64,000 nucleotides of DNA. It comes from Pseudarthrobacter sp. NS4. GTDB taxonomy: Bacteria > Actinomycetota > Actinomycetes > Actinomycetales > Micrococcaceae. Below the pieces are notes generated by a model. That model worked only from the letters and a program-made list of their open reading frames with translations, ran no database searches and was not told where the DNA came from. This document shows, in pieces, positions 63,733-64,000 of this stretch. How positions within the stretch are numbered: the first letter of the stretch is position 1; each line of letters starts with the position of its first letter. The stretch covers positions 186,001 through 250,000 of the forward strand of contig NZ_CP103288.1 in assembly GCF_024758005.1 (NCBI RefSeq), read 5' to 3'. The position numbers were made by a program, and so were the translations under genes.

Positions 63733-64000
63733 TGCGAGCCAACAACCTGACACCTAAAGCCCTTCCCATCCAAGACCCAGTGGTAACGGTAATCGGTGAA
63801 TCCCTCGTCGACATCATCATCGACCCCCGCACTACTGGCCCGGCGGATGCGCACCCCGGCGGCAGTCCGATGAATGTGGCTGTGGGGAGCGCACGGCTCG
63901 GGCTGGCAACGAGTTTGGTGACGCATTATGCGGACGACCCGAACGGGCTTCTGATCGACAAACACCTGCACTCCAACGGTGTGTCCGTCATCAGGGGAGG
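63733..64000 (+). CDS. PfkB-family carbohydrate kinase (partial at window end)
   Basis: The 89 residues seen include VTVIGESLVDIIIDP and HPGGSPMNVAVGSARLGLAT, the N-terminal ribokinase/fructokinase motifs. AAGGAAG lies upstream of the ATG. It would phosphorylate the fructose or other ketose made by the dehydrogenase. The C-terminal nucleotide-binding part is outside the window. Confidence 0.85.

Overview
The window is high-GC DNA with dense, mostly operonic genes, frequent GTG/TTG starts, apparently leaderless promoters, a DUF3618/actinobacterial-holin pair and many catabolic GntR, PucR, LacI and AraC systems. This fits an actinobacterium of the Micrococcaceae, most likely Arthrobacter or a close relative. 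That assignment is inferred from gene content and protein style, not from a marker gene. I found no rRNA, tRNA or CRISPR array.

Layout. 1-2.4 kb: minus-strand envelope/stress-type cluster (YihY/BrkB, DUF3618, holin-like, Ala-rich membrane-anchored protein). 2.6-13.3 kb: a decayed, mobile-looking zone. It holds two cupin C-terminal remnants about 5 kb apart, a cut-off serine resolvase, a DUF389 membrane protein, an AAA ATPase with an AT-rich palindromic promoter, a pRiA4b/UPF0158 protein and a TetR pair. It also holds an intact BCCT transporter between a frameshifted Rieske ferredoxin and a truncated purU, then remnants of a Gfo/Idh dehydrogenase and an enolase-family dehydratase.

13.3-23.6 kb: a catabolic locus with a GntR regulator, a split two-subunit transketolase and, divergently, a TRAP transporter, a TIM-barrel isomerase, an SDR, a DhaK/DhaL kinase and an RpiB-like isomerase. 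The set suggests a C4 ketose such as erythrulose, or apiose/apulose. 23.9-34.1 kb: a minus-strand ten-gene operon for hydroxyproline-type catabolism: amino-acid ABC importer, flavin amine oxidase, DHDPS-family lyase, two proline-racemase-family enzymes, aldehyde dehydrogenase and two SDRs. 34.5-43 kb: a GntR/FadR regulator whose apparent operator recurs before the ABC importer and before an AGCS symporter, plus methylmalonate/malonate-semialdehyde dehydrogenase, a PucR regulator and an omega-aminotransferase.

43-47 kb: PEP synthase with its bifunctional regulator, which lets three-carbon products enter gluconeogenesis. 47-53 kb: LDH2-type oxidoreductase, thioesterase and a LacI-controlled pair of DHDPS-like aldolase and an NRAMP-fold transporter without the metal motif. 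53-57.3 kb: an active-looking serine recombinase, LysR/EamA and AzlCD/Lrp exporters with their regulators. 57.4-64 kb: a polyol ABC cluster (AraC, binding protein, two permeases, zinc dehydrogenase, a kinase with a frameshift in its P-loop, and the start of a PfkB kinase).

Together the segment reads as a catabolic accessory region: transporter-plus-enzyme modules each beside a dedicated regulator, with mobile-element debris between them. A 47-50 bp repeat occurs three times in one orientation, at 4.5, 49.2 and 53.1 kb, and a 22 bp repeat occurs twice, at 9.7 and 53.8 kb. Neither is explained by the genes.
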